From NCBI RefSeq assembly GCF_020567705.1, contig NZ_JAJDJU010000001.1:124001-188000 (forward strand): a stretch of DNA of 64,000 bases, written 5' to 3'. This stretch comes from Acidocella sp. KAb 2-4 (GTDB taxonomy: Bacteria > Pseudomonadota > Alphaproteobacteria > Acetobacterales > Acetobacteraceae). Every line of letters begins with the position of its first letter. The stretch's first letter is position 1. Position numbers and translations under genes: made by a program. A model generated the notes under the pieces. It made no database searches. It saw only the letters and a program-made list of their open reading frames with translations, and was not told the origin of the DNA. Of the stretch, positions 42,006-51,159 are shown piece by piece.

Positions 42006-43050
42006 TCGGTGCGGCCATCGGCTTGGCGGAGAGCAGGGCACGATCCATCGCCGTCAAGCCTTCGGCGATGCGGCTATTGAAATCGTTGCTGATCATGTCC
42101 AGCGCCACATCAACCGCATGGGCGAAGCCCAGCGCATCCGTACCGCCGTGGGATTTAACGACAACGCCATTGAGCCCGAGCAGCACGGCGCCGTTATAGC
42201 GGCGCGGGTCCAGGGTCTCTTTCAGGCGCTTGAGCGCGCCGCGGGCGAAGATATAGCCCATTTTGGCCAGCGGCCCGGCGGTGAACACGCTGCGGAGCAG
42301 TTGGGCGACGAGCTTCAGCGCGCCCTCCCCCGTCTTCAGCGCCACATTGCCGGTGAAGCCGTCCGTCACCACCACATCGACAGTGCCGGCGGTGATATCG
42401 TGCCCCTCGACAAAGCCGTGAAACTGCTTCGCGATCGGGCTTTCGCGCAAACTGGCGGCGGCGGCGTTCAGCACTTCATCGCCCTTGCCTTCCTCGGAGC
42501 CGATATTCAGCAGCCCGATCGTGGGCGCCGGGAGCCCGAGCACGATGCGCGCGAAAACATCACCCATCAGCGCGAATTCGGTGAGGTTGCGGGAGTCGCA
42601 GACCACGTTCAGACCGAGGTCGAGCATCACCACATCGCCCTTGGCGGAGGGGGCGGTGGCGGCCATGGCCGGGCGGTCGATGCCATTCATGGTCTTCAGC
42701 ACGATCTTGGACAGCGCCAGCAGCGCGCCGGTATTGCCAGCCGAGACGACGCCCGCGGCGTCTCCCGCCAGCACGGAATCAATCGCGCGGCGCATCGAGG
42801 AATCGCGCAGCCGCAACGCCACCGTCGGCTTCATGTCGCCGGTGATCGTCTCGCTCGTATGCCGCAGCGTGCAGCGGCCTTTCAGGCGCTTTGACGCGGC
42901 AATGAGCGGCGCCACCCGCGCTTCGTCCCCAAAGATCAGGAACTGCGCGAGTTGATGCCGCTCGGCCGCGATATCCAGCCCGGCGATGATCGCCTCGGGG
43001 GCGTGGTCTCCGCCCATGGCATCGACAGCCAGCATTTGGCTCCGGCTCAT
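41998..43050 (-). CDS. plsX: Phosphate acyltransferase PlsX
   Basis: PlsX (350 aa) converts acyl-ACP to acyl-phosphate, the substrate of PlsY encoded near 8.5 kb. Family blocks are AVDAMGGDHAPEAIIAGLDIA, SMRRAIDSVLAGDAAGVVSAGNTGALLALSKIVLKTMNGIDRPAMAA, LLNIGSEEGKGDEVLN, VVVTDGFTGNVALKTGEG and YNGAVLLGLNGVVVKSHGGTDALGF. All look complete. It is downstream of rpmF by 48 bp and overlaps fabH by eight bases. Confidence 0.97.
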   Translation of the reverse strand: MSRSQMLAVDAMGGDHAPEAIIAGLDIAAERHQLAQFLIFGDEARVAPLIAASKRLKGRCTLRHTSETITGDMKPTVALRLRDSSMRRAIDSVLAGDAAGVVSAGNTGALLALSKIVLKTMNGIDRPAMAATAPSAKGDVVMLDLGLNVVCDSRNLTEFALMGDVFARIVLGLPAPTIGLLNIGSEEGKGDEVLNAAAASLRESPIAKQFHGFVEGHDITAGTVDVVVTDGFTGNVALKTGEGALKLVAQLLRSVFTAGPLAKMGYIFARGALKRLKETLDPRRYNGAVLLGLNGVVVKSHGGTDALGFAHAVDVALDMISNDFNSRIAEGLTAMDRALLSAKPMAAPNV

Positions 43051-43098
43051 TGCCTACCTCGGGCGTTATCCATGACCGCCAAACCGGGGCTGCAGCGC

Positions 43099-43302
43099 TT
43101 AGACGCGAACGACGCCCTTGGCTTCCTTGCCGGCGCCGACAACCTCACGGTTGTCATAATGGCCGCAATGGCTGCAAACGTGGTGCGGACGCTTCAGCTC
43201 GCCGCAATTGGCGCACTCGGCATGCGCCTCGGCGCGCAGAGCGTGGTGGCTGCGGCGCATGCCAGCGCGCGACGGGGAGGTTTTACGTTTAGGTACGGCC
43301 AT
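43099..43302 (-). CDS. rpmF: 50S ribosomal protein L32
   Basis: This 67-residue ribosomal protein starts [22 protein letters not shown] and has a zinc ribbon [18 protein letters not shown] with all four cysteines (CxxC ... CxxC). Start 43302 is the universal L32 N-terminus; the frame extends a further 22 codons upstream without homology. It lies in the standard DUF177-rpmF-plsX-fabH arrangement. The 137-bp gap upstream (43303-43439) contains no gene that I can see. Confidence 0.97.
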   Translation of the reverse strand: MAVPKRKTSPSRAGMRRSHHALRAEAHAECANCGELKRPHHVCSHCGHYDNREVVGAGKEAKGVVRV

Positions 43303-43439
43303 GAGCTTACGCCTTAAAATACTGTCTGAGTGATTGGAAGGCGCGGCGTAGCAGAGCCGCCGCCGCATCGCAAGTCATGCCTGCCCGCTCGCCCCGCATT
43401 CCTGGCCCGAATGGCGCATTTTCGCGCAAAATCTGGGGC

Positions 43440-43961
43440 TTAGTCGGGCTTGGCGACGCGGTTTTTCAGCTCTGCGAACGGGTGCGCGGAGTCGTCGCTG
43501 GCCTCTGCGGGCAGCGCGGCGCCGGGCTTGCGCGGATACGGGTCGAGCGCCAGGGCCAACTGCTCGGCCAGTGCGGCGCCGAGGTCGATGATCCCGTTGG
43601 CATAGGGCAATTCGTCCGGGTCATCGAGGGTTTCGGGCGAGAACGCCGCTTCCTCGTCATCTTCCGAGAACATCGACTCCGGCACGAAGCGCAGCTCGGC
43701 CTCCTCGGCGATGGCGGTCTCGAACGGCTCCAGCGTGACCACGCAGGTCTGAGTGACGCGGGCGCGCATCGTCAGAGTCGCGGCGATCACGCCGCCGCGC
43801 TCATGGCGCAGGGTGAACACCCCGCGCAGCGCGGCGATGCCGGGCAGGCCGAAGCGGCGGGCCAGCATGACGCACGCGGCGGGCTCGGCCACCAGCTCGT
43901 GTGTTTGTGGGTTTTCCTGTATAAGAGCGGCCTTGACCGTGCGGCTGAGTTCTTCGTCCAT
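43440..43961 (-). CDS. DUF177 (YceD-family) protein, 23S rRNA accumulation
   Basis: This 173-residue acidic protein of the DUF177/YceD family is almost always encoded just before rpmF and implicated in 23S rRNA accumulation. Recognisable segments are LRGVFTLRHERGGVIAATLTMRARVTQTCVVTLEPFETAIAEEAELRFVPE and DLGAALAEQLALALDPYPRKPGAALP. The family's CxRCL-like cysteine is a single Cys in TQTCVVTLEPF. The promoter region towards bamE includes TACTATATAAAGG just before the ATG on the minus strand. Confidence 0.88.
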   Translation of the reverse strand: MDEELSRTVKAALIQENPQTHELVAEPAACVMLARRFGLPGIAALRGVFTLRHERGGVIAATLTMRARVTQTCVVTLEPFETAIAEEAELRFVPESMFSEDDEEAAFSPETLDDPDELPYANGIIDLGAALAEQLALALDPYPRKPGAALPAEASDDSAHPFAELKNRVAKPD

Positions 43962-44054
43962 GCGCCTTTATATAGTATGAGCGCATTGACACGAAAGCCC
44001 CAGCCGTGAGACCCAGCCTGGGAAACACCTTGTCGTGGAATTGAGGATCATCGC

Positions 44055-44585
44055 GTGCGCCCTGCCAAGCTGACCTTTTCGCTCCTGTCCTGCGCGCTGC
44101 TGTCCTTGTCGGGATGCGCTGTGTTCTCCGACGCGCCGCATTACCGCGGCGTGGCCGTGTCTCAGCACGACCTTAACGAGCTGACGCCGGGGCTCTCGCA
44201 GCAGGCCGACGTGCAGGCCGTGCTCGGCCCGCCGACCTTTGTTGAAGAGTTCAACCAGAATAACTGGGATTACGTCTCGCAGGTCACGCATATGCGCATC
44301 GGCCAGACCGAGGGCATGAGCAAGCAGCACGTGGTGGTGATGAGCTTCGACAATAACGGCACGCTGCAGAGCATCACGCAGAAGGACACCGGCGACGCCA
44401 TGCAGGTGGCGATGGATCGCAAGCGCACCCCGGCGCCGGGCGGGCGCGCCAGCTTCTTCCAGATGCTGATCGGCGGTGTCGGCAGCTACAACCCGCTCGG
44501 CACGGCCTCCGACACCAGCGGCAGCACCCCAGGCGCCGCCGGGCCAAGCATCGGCGGCACCGGCAATAGCGGCACGGGGTTCTGA
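44055..44585 (+). CDS. bamE: Outer-membrane assembly lipoprotein BamE
   Basis: This 176-residue predicted lipoprotein has the lipobox LSLSGC (Cys21). The SmpA/OmlA (BamE) domain follows: LNELTPGLSQQADVQAVLGPPTFVEEFNQNNWDYVSQVTHMR (the GxxxxxVxxxLGxP pattern) and VVMSFDNNGTLQSI. BamE stabilises the BAM complex that inserts beta-barrel proteins. The C-terminus is a Gly/Ser/Pro-rich low-complexity extension (about residues 150-176) not seen in E. coli. It uses a GTG start. It is divergent from the DUF177 gene, the usual alphaproteobacterial context. Confidence 0.92.
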   Translation: MRPAKLTFSLLSCALLSLSGCAVFSDAPHYRGVAVSQHDLNELTPGLSQQADVQAVLGPPTFVEEFNQNNWDYVSQVTHMRIGQTEGMSKQHVVVMSFDNNGTLQSITQKDTGDAMQVAMDRKRTPAPGGRASFFQMLIGGVGSYNPLGTASDTSGSTPGAAGPSIGGTGNSGTGF

Positions 44586-44588
44586 GCC

Positions 44589-46187
44589 ATGCGCCGGCGG
44601 GCTTTTCTCTCCGGCGTTTCCCTCAGCAGCCTGGGCGCGGCCTCGGCCCGGGCGCAATCGGTGCTCGGCGGCAGCCAGCCTTCCCTGCCCACGCCACCCA
44701 ACCAGCAGGCAGCCAAGCTCGACGACACCGTGGGCGACGGGTTTTCGCGCATCGTCATCGCCCGCTGGGGCGACGGTGTGCTGCCCGGCGCGCCGCCCTT
44801 CAACCCGTTTCCGCTCACCGGGGCGCAGGCTGACACGCAATTTCCATATGACGGCGTCATCGCCGGGATGATCACGCCGCCCGTGGCGCAAGACGGCATC
44901 CCGCGGCAGGTGCTGCTGGTGGCCACGGGTGATGTGCCCGCGCGCATGGTCTTCCCCGACGGGGTTGATAATCCCGCCGTCGCCGGGCGCGAACAGGGCG
45001 TGACCATCCTCAACCTGCAATATCTCGGCGGGCGCTGGGTGACGGTGGATGGCGGCTATCAGTCCCGCCGCATTGCCGATGGCACGCTCTGCCGGATCTC
45101 CGGCCCCGTGGCGGCGGCGATCGGCACCACGGTGCAGGGCGTGCTGGCTCCACAGGCGGGCTGCGCGACACCCTGGGGCAACGCGCTGCTGGCCGAGGGG
45201 CATACCGGCCCATGGCTGCAACGTCTGGCCGGGGTGGGCTACGGCTATGCCGATCCGGCTCAGGCGCCGCGCTTCGGCTGGGTGGTGGAGTTGGATGCGC
45301 TCCACCCGTTGAGCATTCCGGTGAAGCGCACGGCGCTGGGGCGGATCGCGCGGGCGGGCATCGCCGCCACGCAGACCAGCGATGGCCGCCCGGTGGTGTT
45401 TTTCACCCAGGATGATCCGGCCGGGTTCCTGTTCCGCTTCATCGCCGCCACCAACGCCACGGACGGCACGGCGCTGGATTCGGGCACGCTGGCGGTGGCG
45501 CAGATCCAGGGCAGCGCGATCAACTGGGTTGAACTCGGCACCGATGTGCCGAGTCTGGTTGGGCTGGTCGGAGCGGCGGCACAGGCGGGCGGCTCGGCCT
45601 TCGATGCTCCGGGCGGCCTCGCGCTTTCGCCCGACGGCAATGCGCTCTACCTCGCCTGCCGCGGCAACCCCGCACGCACCCAGGCCGACGCGCTCAACCC
45701 GCGCACCGGCGACGATAACGGCCACATCATCCGCTTCGCCATTCCGGGCGGCGATTTAACGGCCAGGAGCTTCGCCGGCCGGCTCGTGCTGGTGGCGGGG
45801 AATCCGGCCAGTGCCCCGGCCACGCAATATGGTCCGGGCAGCATGGCCTGGCTGCGTCAGCCGCGCACCCTCAACCTCGGCCCGCAAGGGCAGCTCTGGA
45901 TCGGTACCGATCAGGGCGGCGACACGAGTCAGACGGCGGACGGGTTGTTCGTGATGCAGACCGGCGGCGCGGTGCCCTGGATGGTGAGCGCCGCCTATCT
46001 CGCCCCCAAGGGTGCGGCCATCGGCGGTGCGGCGTTTGACGCCGCCACCCACACCATTTTTGGCATGGTCCGCCACCCTGGCGCCACGCCGACGGCGAGT
46101 TTCAACTTCCCCGCCACGCGCTGGCCGACATTATTGCCGAACATGCCGCCGCAGAGCACCGTGATCGGGCTCGTGCAGCAAATGTAA
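44589..46187 (+). CDS. PhoX-family (DUF839) exported protein, putative alkaline phosphatase
   Basis: This 532-residue protein has a twin-arginine-like signal (MRRRAFLSGVSLSSLGAASARAQ) and a beta-propeller-like DUF839 body. Family landmarks are FPYDGVIAGMI, CATPWGNALLAEG near residue 200 (PhoX proteins have TPWGTxLxxEE-like sequence here, including a conserved Cys), FGWVVELDALHPLSIPVKRTALGRIARAGIA, VVFFTQDDPAGFLFRFI and PRTLNLGPQGQLWIGTDQGG. PhoX enzymes are Ca/Fe-dependent phosphatases induced by phosphate limitation. I cannot verify all metal ligands, so activity is probable but not certain. It follows bamE by three bases and ends at a strong hairpin. Confidence 0.82.
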   Translation: MRRRAFLSGVSLSSLGAASARAQSVLGGSQPSLPTPPNQQAAKLDDTVGDGFSRIVIARWGDGVLPGAPPFNPFPLTGAQADTQFPYDGVIAGMITPPVAQDGIPRQVLLVATGDVPARMVFPDGVDNPAVAGREQGVTILNLQYLGGRWVTVDGGYQSRRIADGTLCRISGPVAAAIGTTVQGVLAPQAGCATPWGNALLAEGHTGPWLQRLAGVGYGYADPAQAPRFGWVVELDALHPLSIPVKRTALGRIARAGIAATQTSDGRPVVFFTQDDPAGFLFRFIAATNATDGTALDSGTLAVAQIQGSAINWVELGTDVPSLVGLVGAAAQAGGSAFDAPGGLALSPDGNALYLACRGNPARTQADALNPRTGDDNGHIIRFAIPGGDLTARSFAGRLVLVAGNPASAPATQYGPGSMAWLRQPRTLNLGPQGQLWIGTDQGGDTSQTADGLFVMQTGGAVPWMVSAAYLAPKGAAIGGAAFDAATHTIFGMVRHPGATPTASFNFPATRWPTLLPNMPPQSTVIGLVQQM

Positions 46188-46194
46188 AGATCGG

Positions 46195-46220
46195 GCGGCG
46201 GAGGGATGAACCTCCGCCGC
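46195..46220 (+). terminator. Terminator between PhoX-like gene and amt
   Basis: GCGGCGGAGG (46195-46204), loop GATGAA and CCTCCGCCGC (46211-46220) form a perfect ten-base-pair stem. TTCCGGTTTT follows on the plus strand. It lies between the PhoX-like stop (46187) and the convergent amt stop (46229) and could serve both transcripts. Confidence 0.7.
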
Positions 46221-46228
46221 TTCCGGTT

Positions 46229-47473
46229 TTAGAACACTTGTTCGCCGTGCAGCGAGATATCCAGACCTTCGCGCTCCTGGTCGCGGCTTACGCGCAGGCC
46301 GATCACGGCGTCGGTGAATTTGAGCAGCGCCCAGCTCACCACCGCGCAATAAACAATGGTGGCGCCCACGCCCACGGCCTGCACGCCAAGCAGGTGCCAG
46401 CCGCCCTGCGCCACCCCGCCCGAGAGCGGGCCGAAGGCGAACCAGCCGGTAGCCAGCGTGCCGATGATGCCGGCGATGCCATGCACGCCGAAGGCGTCGA
46501 GGCTGTCGTCATAGCGCAGTTTGCGCTTCAGCGAGGTGGCAGTGAAATAGCAGACGAAGCCAACCGCCAGCCCGATCAGCAGCGCTGGGCCGGGCAGCAC
46601 GTAGCCCGCCGCCGGGGTGATGCCGACCAGCCCCGCCACCGCGCCCGAGATGGCGCCGAGCACCGAGGGCTTGCCGTGCATGTACCACTCCACCGCCGTC
46701 CAGGAGAGCGTGGCCCCGGCGGCGGCGATCTGCGTGACCAGCACGGCCATGCCGGCGCGGCCGTTGGCGCCCATGGCGCCGCCGGAGTTGAAGCCCATCC
46801 AGCCGATCCAGAGCAGCGAGGCGCCGATCACCGCGTAGCTCAGGTTCCACGGCGCCATGTTTTCGGTGCCGTAGCCCAGGCGCCGCCCGAGCATAAGCGC
46901 GCACACCAGGCCGGTGATGCCGCAATTAATCTCTACCACCGTGCCGCCCGCGAAATCGGCGATTCCCATCTGCGCCAGCCAGCCGGTCGGCTCCCACACC
47001 CAATGCGCCAGCGGGGCGTAAACGAAGACCGACCACAGCGTGAAAAACAGCAGCATGGCCGAGAATTTCATGCGGTCGGCGCAGGCGCCGGTGACCACCG
47101 CCGGGGTGATGATGGCGAAGCTCATCTGGAACATCAGGAACACGGTCTCGGGCACCGTGGTCGGCTGCGCGAAGGGCGTGCCCGCGGCGATGGTGAAGGC
47201 CTGGTTCCAGCCAGTCCAGATGCCGTTGAGCAGCAGGCGCGAGGTGCCGCCGAGCAGAGCGTCGCCGGGCGTGAAGGCGAGCGAGTAGCCGGCCACCACC
47301 CACAGCACCGTAACCAGCGCGCAGAGCATGAAGGACTGCATCATCGTCGCCAGAATGTTCTTCTTGCGGACCATGCCGGCATAAAACAGGGCCAGGCCGG
47401 GCACGGTCATCAGCAGGACGAGAACCGTGCACATCAACACCCAGGCGGTATCGCCCGGATCCACATGCTGCAT
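46229..47473 (-). CDS. amtB: Ammonium transporter, Amt family, with Glu at the first twin-His position
   Basis: This 414-residue channel has 11 predicted helices. Family features are MVRKKNILATMMQSF, FQMSFAIITPAVVTGACADRMKF, WNLSYAVIGASLLWIGWMGFNSGGAMGANGRA and the cytoplasmic end GLRVSRDQEREGLDISLHGE. The second pore histidine is present (His331 in DAFGVHGIAGIIGTLATGW). The first, normally in GGTVVHIN, is Glu181 here (GGTVVEIN; codon at 46933-46931). A Glu at this site is known in yeast Mep1/Mep3 and changes transport properties. There is no cleavable signal and no glnK beside it, which is unusual for bacterial amtB. It is preceded by an 88-bp gap. Confidence 0.93.
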   Translation of the reverse strand: MQHVDPGDTAWVLMCTVLVLLMTVPGLALFYAGMVRKKNILATMMQSFMLCALVTVLWVVAGYSLAFTPGDALLGGTSRLLLNGIWTGWNQAFTIAAGTPFAQPTTVPETVFLMFQMSFAIITPAVVTGACADRMKFSAMLLFFTLWSVFVYAPLAHWVWEPTGWLAQMGIADFAGGTVVEINCGITGLVCALMLGRRLGYGTENMAPWNLSYAVIGASLLWIGWMGFNSGGAMGANGRAGMAVLVTQIAAAGATLSWTAVEWYMHGKPSVLGAISGAVAGLVGITPAAGYVLPGPALLIGLAVGFVCYFTATSLKRKLRYDDSLDAFGVHGIAGIIGTLATGWFAFGPLSGGVAQGGWHLLGVQAVGVGATIVYCAVVSWALLKFTDAVIGLRVSRDQEREGLDISLHGEQVF

Positions 47474-47561
47474 TTTTATTTCCCTTTGCCGGGGTGACTG
47501 GAGTTTGTCTTCCCCGGAAGCAGGGGCGCAAGGGGCGTGCTAGGCAGTCTGCTGCGTTGCG

Positions 47562-48968
47562 TCAAGCGCCCGGAATGGTCTTGCCGGGGTTCAGCACTCC
47601 CGCCGGATCGAGCGCCTGTTTGACCGCCCGCATCAGTCCCAGCGCCACGGGCGATTTATGCGCCGCCATGCCCGTCAGGCGGAGCTGGCCGATGCCGTGC
47701 TCGGCGGAAAAACTGCCCCCGAATGAGACGGCCAGTGACTCGACGGCCTCGCTGATCGCGGCCTTTGGCAAGGTGGTCAGCGCCGCCCCCTGGGGCGGGC
47801 GGATATTGATGTGCAGATTGCCATCGCCGAGATGGCCGAAGATATTGGGGATGCAGCCGGGGAAGTCCCGCGCCACCAGCGCGTGCACGGCGGTCGCCAT
47901 CGCGGGGATCCGCCCCAGCGGCACCGAAATATCGTGCTTCACCGCGCCGCCGCTGGCCAGCTCACCTTCAGAGATCGCCTCGCGCAGCGCGATGAAGCGC
48001 AACCGCTCACGCTCGGATTGCGCGATCACGGCGTCGCTCGCCAACCCCTGCGCCAGCGCGTCGGCCAAAACGCTCTCCAGCGTGGCGGCGGGGGCGTGCG
48101 CCGGGTCGGTGGCGGAGATCTCCAGCAGCACATAGCCCGGCGCGGCGAAGGGCAGCGCGCCGCCCGCGAGTTGCCCCGCGCCCAGCGCCAGGGCTTTATC
48201 CTCCATGTATTCGCACAGCGTCAGCCCCGCCCCGGCGGCGGCGCGGGCGGATTGAAACAAGCGCAGCGCGGCCTCGGCCGAGGCCACCCCGGCCAGCGCA
48301 CTGGCCCGCGCGGCAATGGCCGGATACAGGCGCAGACACGCGGCGGTGATGATGCCGAGCGTGCCCTCGGCGCCGATGAAGAGCTGCTTGAGGTCGTAGC
48401 CGGTATTGTCCTTGGGCAGCGCGGCCAGCCCGTCCCAAATGGCGCCATCGGCCAGCACCACCTCCAGCCCCAGCACCTGGGCGCGCATGGAGCCGTAAGA
48501 GAGCACTTGCATGCCGCCCGCATTGGTCGAGATCAGCCCGCCAAGGCGCGCCGTGCCCTCGGCGCCGAGGCTTACGGGGAAGAAGCGCCCGGCCTCGGTC
48601 GCGGCGTTTTGCAGCTCCACCAGCGTCAGCCCGGCCTCGGCAATGATGCAATCCGCCGCGAGGTCGAGCGTGCGGATGCGGTTCATGCGGTTAAGGCAGA
48701 GGATGAGCTGGGGCGCACCAGCCACCGGCACCGCGCCTGCAACCAGCCCGGTATTGCCGCCCTGGGGCACGATACCCACGCCGTGCGCGGCGCAGAGTTT
48801 CACAATGTCAGAGACTTGCGCGGTGGTCTTAGGCAGGGCGACGGCGACGGCCGGGTTTTGCACCAGGCCGCGCCAGTCGCGCTCATAGGGGGCGCGGTCT
48901 TGCGGGGCGGTGAGTAGCCCCCCCTGCCCCAGCACCGCGCTTAGGGCGGCGAGCAGCGCCGCCGGCAC
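47562..48968 (-). CDS. FAD-linked 2-hydroxyacid dehydrogenase (GlcD/D-lactate dehydrogenase-like)
   Basis: This 468-residue VAO-family flavoprotein binds FAD through PQGGNTGLVAGAVP near residue 70 and SLGAEGTARLGGLISTNAGGM near 130. It has FIGAEGTLGIITAACLRLYP, HDISVPLGRIP, the catalytic IFGHLGDGNLHINI near 380 and SAEHGIG near 428. Relatives oxidise D-2-hydroxyglutarate, D-lactate or glycolate; the substrate cannot be told from sequence. GTG 48968 begins two bases before the pyrE stop codon ends; a frame extending to 49130 would run into pyrE. Confidence 0.9.
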   Translation of the reverse strand: MPAALLAALSAVLGQGGLLTAPQDRAPYERDWRGLVQNPAVAVALPKTTAQVSDIVKLCAAHGVGIVPQGGNTGLVAGAVPVAGAPQLILCLNRMNRIRTLDLAADCIIAEAGLTLVELQNAATEAGRFFPVSLGAEGTARLGGLISTNAGGMQVLSYGSMRAQVLGLEVVLADGAIWDGLAALPKDNTGYDLKQLFIGAEGTLGIITAACLRLYPAIAARASALAGVASAEAALRLFQSARAAAGAGLTLCEYMEDKALALGAGQLAGGALPFAAPGYVLLEISATDPAHAPAATLESVLADALAQGLASDAVIAQSERERLRFIALREAISEGELASGGAVKHDISVPLGRIPAMATAVHALVARDFPGCIPNIFGHLGDGNLHINIRPPQGAALTTLPKAAISEAVESLAVSFGGSFSAEHGIGQLRLTGMAAHKSPVALGLMRAVKQALDPAGVLNPGKTIPGA

Positions 48969-48969
48969 G

Positions 48970-49719
48970 TTACGCCTTCGCCTTGCCCTGCTTGTGGGCC
49001 AGGGCCTCCTCCGCCGTGGCCACGCCGCCATGCGCGGCCGACCACGCCATCGGGTTCTCCAGGAATTTGCGCACGCCCGAGAGCGCGGCATCGGAGAAAT
49101 AAGGCTGGTTTTTCGCGGCTTCCAGCACATCCCACCAGGTGCAGAGATGATGCAGCGAGATGTTCATGCCCGCCAGCGTCTCGAAGCTGCCGGGGAACAC
49201 GCCGTAGAAGAACACCACGAAGGTATGGTTGCAGATCGCCCCGGCCTCGCGCAGCGCCTTGGCGAACTGGATCTTGGAGCCGCCATCGGTGGTCAGGTCT
49301 TCCACCAGCAGCGTCTTCAGCCCCTCCGGCACGTCGCCCTCGATCAGCGCGTTGCGCCCGAAGCCTTTGGGCTGCTTGCGGATATAGGCCATCGGCGCGG
49401 ACATGCGCTCGGCGATCCAGGCGGCGAAGGGGATACCCGCCGTCTCGCCGCCCGCCACGGCCTGGATGGTCTCGTAACCGACATGGCGGGAGATCTTCTC
49501 CACCGCGAGATCGCAGATCTTGGCGCGGGCGCGGGGGAAATAGATGATCTTGCGGCAATCGATATACACCGGGGACTTCCAGCCAGAGGTGAGCGTGTAC
49601 GGGTCCTCGGGCCGGAAGTTCACGGCCTTGATCTCCAGCAGCAGCTTCGCCGTGGTCAGCGCGGCGTCGCGGTCCCAGTCGCTCGCCCAGTCGATTTTCG
49701 CGGCAATCCGGCCACTCAT
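48970..49719 (-). CDS. pyrE: Orotate phosphoribosyltransferase
   Basis: PyrE (249 aa) makes OMP from orotate and PRPP. It has YTLTSGWKSPVYIDCRKIIYFPRAR (about residues 40-64), AGGETAGIPFAAWIAERM, YIRKQPKGFGRNALIEG and the PRPP loop TLLVEDLTTDGGSKIQFAKAL near 135. The extended C-terminus (TWWDVLEAAKNQPYFSDAAL) is typical of the longer alphaproteobacterial form. ATG 49719 gives the normal N-terminus; the frame remains open upstream, antisense to icd. It is divergent from icd across 144 bp and runs directly into the flavoenzyme gene. Confidence 0.95.
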   Translation of the reverse strand: MSGRIAAKIDWASDWDRDAALTTAKLLLEIKAVNFRPEDPYTLTSGWKSPVYIDCRKIIYFPRARAKICDLAVEKISRHVGYETIQAVAGGETAGIPFAAWIAERMSAPMAYIRKQPKGFGRNALIEGDVPEGLKTLLVEDLTTDGGSKIQFAKALREAGAICNHTFVVFFYGVFPGSFETLAGMNISLHHLCTWWDVLEAAKNQPYFSDAALSGVRKFLENPMAWSAAHGGVATAEEALAHKQGKAKA

Positions 49720-49863
49720 GTCATCACTCCGAAATTTGCAATCCGGCCCCTCTCCTAAACCGCCCGTCGCGGCGCGTCCATGCACCCCGCTCCCCGGTAG
49801 GGTTGTGTAGCGTGGCCAGGGTGTTATTGGAGGGGCGCGATTGAATTGGAGAGAGACCCTGAC

Positions 49864-51075
49864 ATGGCAAAAATCAAGGTAAAAAACCCCGTCGTGGAGA
49901 TGGACGGCGATGAGATGACCCGGATCATCTGGGGCTTCATCAAAGACAAGCTGATCCTCCCCTATCTCGACATCGACCTGAAATATTACGACCTCGGCAT
50001 CGAGCACCGCGACGCCACCAACGACCAGGTGACGATCGACGCCGCCAACGCCACCAAGCAGTATGGCGTGGCCGTGAAATGCGCCACCATCACTCCGGAT
50101 GAGGCGCGCGTTCAGGAATTCGGCCTGAAGAAGATGTGGAAGAGCCCGAACGGCACCATCCGCAACATTCTCGACGGCACCATCTTCCGCGAGCCGATCA
50201 TCTGCAAGAACGTGCCCCGCCTGGTGCCGCATTGGAGCCAGCCGATCGTGATCGGCCGCCATGCCTATGGCGACATCTACCGCGCCACCGAGACGAAGAT
50301 CCCCGGCCCCGGCAAGGTGCAGCTGGTGTACACGCCCGAAGGCGGCCAGCCGCAGATCATGGATGTGCACGATTTCAAGGGCCCCGGCGTGACCATGGGC
50401 ATGCACAACACCACCGCCTCGATCGGCGGTTTCGCCCGCGCCTCGTTCAACTACGCCCTGTCGCGCGGCTACCCGCTGTATCTCTCCACCAAGAACACCA
50501 TCCTGAAGGCCTATGACGGCACCTTCAAGGATACGTTCCAGACGATTTACGAGACCGAGTTCAAGGACAAGTTCGAGGCGGCGGGGCTGACCTATGAGCA
50601 CCGCCTGATCGATGACATGGTGGCCTGCGCCCTGAAGTGGAGCGGCGGCTATGTGTGGGCCTGCAAGAACTATGATGGCGACGTGCAGTCCGACATCGTG
50701 GCGCAGGGCTTCGGCTCGCTCGGCCTGATGACCTCGGTGCTGCTCAACCCGGATGGCTCGGTGGTGGAGTCGGAGGCCGCGCACGGCACCGTGACCCGCC
50801 ATTACCGCGAGCACCAGAAGGGCCGCACCACCTCGACCAACCCGATCGCCAGCATCTTCGCGTGGACGCGCGGCCTGATCTATCGCGGCAAGTTCGACGG
50901 CACGCCGGACGTGTCCGCCTTCGCCGAGACGCTGGAGAAGGTCTGCGTCGAGACCGTGGAGTCGGGCCACATGACCAAGGATCTCGCGATCCTGATCGAC
51001 AAGAACGCCCCCTGGCTGAACACCCAGGACTTCCTGGACAAGATCGACAGCAACCTGAAGGCGGCGATGAAGTAA
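49864..51075 (+). CDS. icd: NADP-dependent isocitrate dehydrogenase (homodimeric, type II)
   Basis: This 403-residue TCA-cycle enzyme is of the eukaryote-like homodimeric type usual in alphaproteobacteria. It begins [45 protein letters not shown]. It has [65 protein letters not shown] and [47 protein letters not shown] 49864 follows GGAGAGAG by seven bases; an in-frame TTG at 49846 is inside that ribosome-binding region. A strong terminator lies about 50 bp after the stop. Confidence 0.97.
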   Translation: MAKIKVKNPVVEMDGDEMTRIIWGFIKDKLILPYLDIDLKYYDLGIEHRDATNDQVTIDAANATKQYGVAVKCATITPDEARVQEFGLKKMWKSPNGTIRNILDGTIFREPIICKNVPRLVPHWSQPIVIGRHAYGDIYRATETKIPGPGKVQLVYTPEGGQPQIMDVHDFKGPGVTMGMHNTTASIGGFARASFNYALSRGYPLYLSTKNTILKAYDGTFKDTFQTIYETEFKDKFEAAGLTYEHRLIDDMVACALKWSGGYVWACKNYDGDVQSDIVAQGFGSLGLMTSVLLNPDGSVVESEAAHGTVTRHYREHQKGRTTSTNPIASIFAWTRGLIYRGKFDGTPDVSAFAETLEKVCVETVESGHMTKDLAILIDKNAPWLNTQDFLDKIDSNLKAAMK

Positions 51076-51077
51076 CG

Positions 51078-51105
51078 AAAAAGCCGGCGGGGATCACCCG
51101 CCGGC
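51078..51105 (-). terminator. Terminator for the minus-strand efflux gene
   Basis: Arms GCCGGCGGG (51083-51091) and CCCGCCGGC (51097-51105) form a nine-base-pair stem with a five-base loop. On the minus strand the stem is followed by TTTTT (51082-51078), the correct layout for the gene ending at 51160. On the plus strand no T-run follows, so it should not stop icd transcription. Confidence 0.75.
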
Positions 51106-51122
51106 CCGTGATCTGCCAGATG

Positions 51123-51155
51123 ACACCCGGTCCTGCGCGCAGGACCGGGTGTTTT
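51123..51155 (+). terminator. Strong Rho-independent terminator for icd
   Basis: A perfect 30-base inverted repeat (51123-51152; arms begin ACACCCGGTCCTGCG) is followed by TTTCGTTT on the plus strand, about 48 bases after the icd stop. It is a textbook terminator for the plus strand. The symmetrical arms end eight bases before the stop of the convergent efflux gene. Confidence 0.85.
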
Positions 51156-51159
51156 CGTT

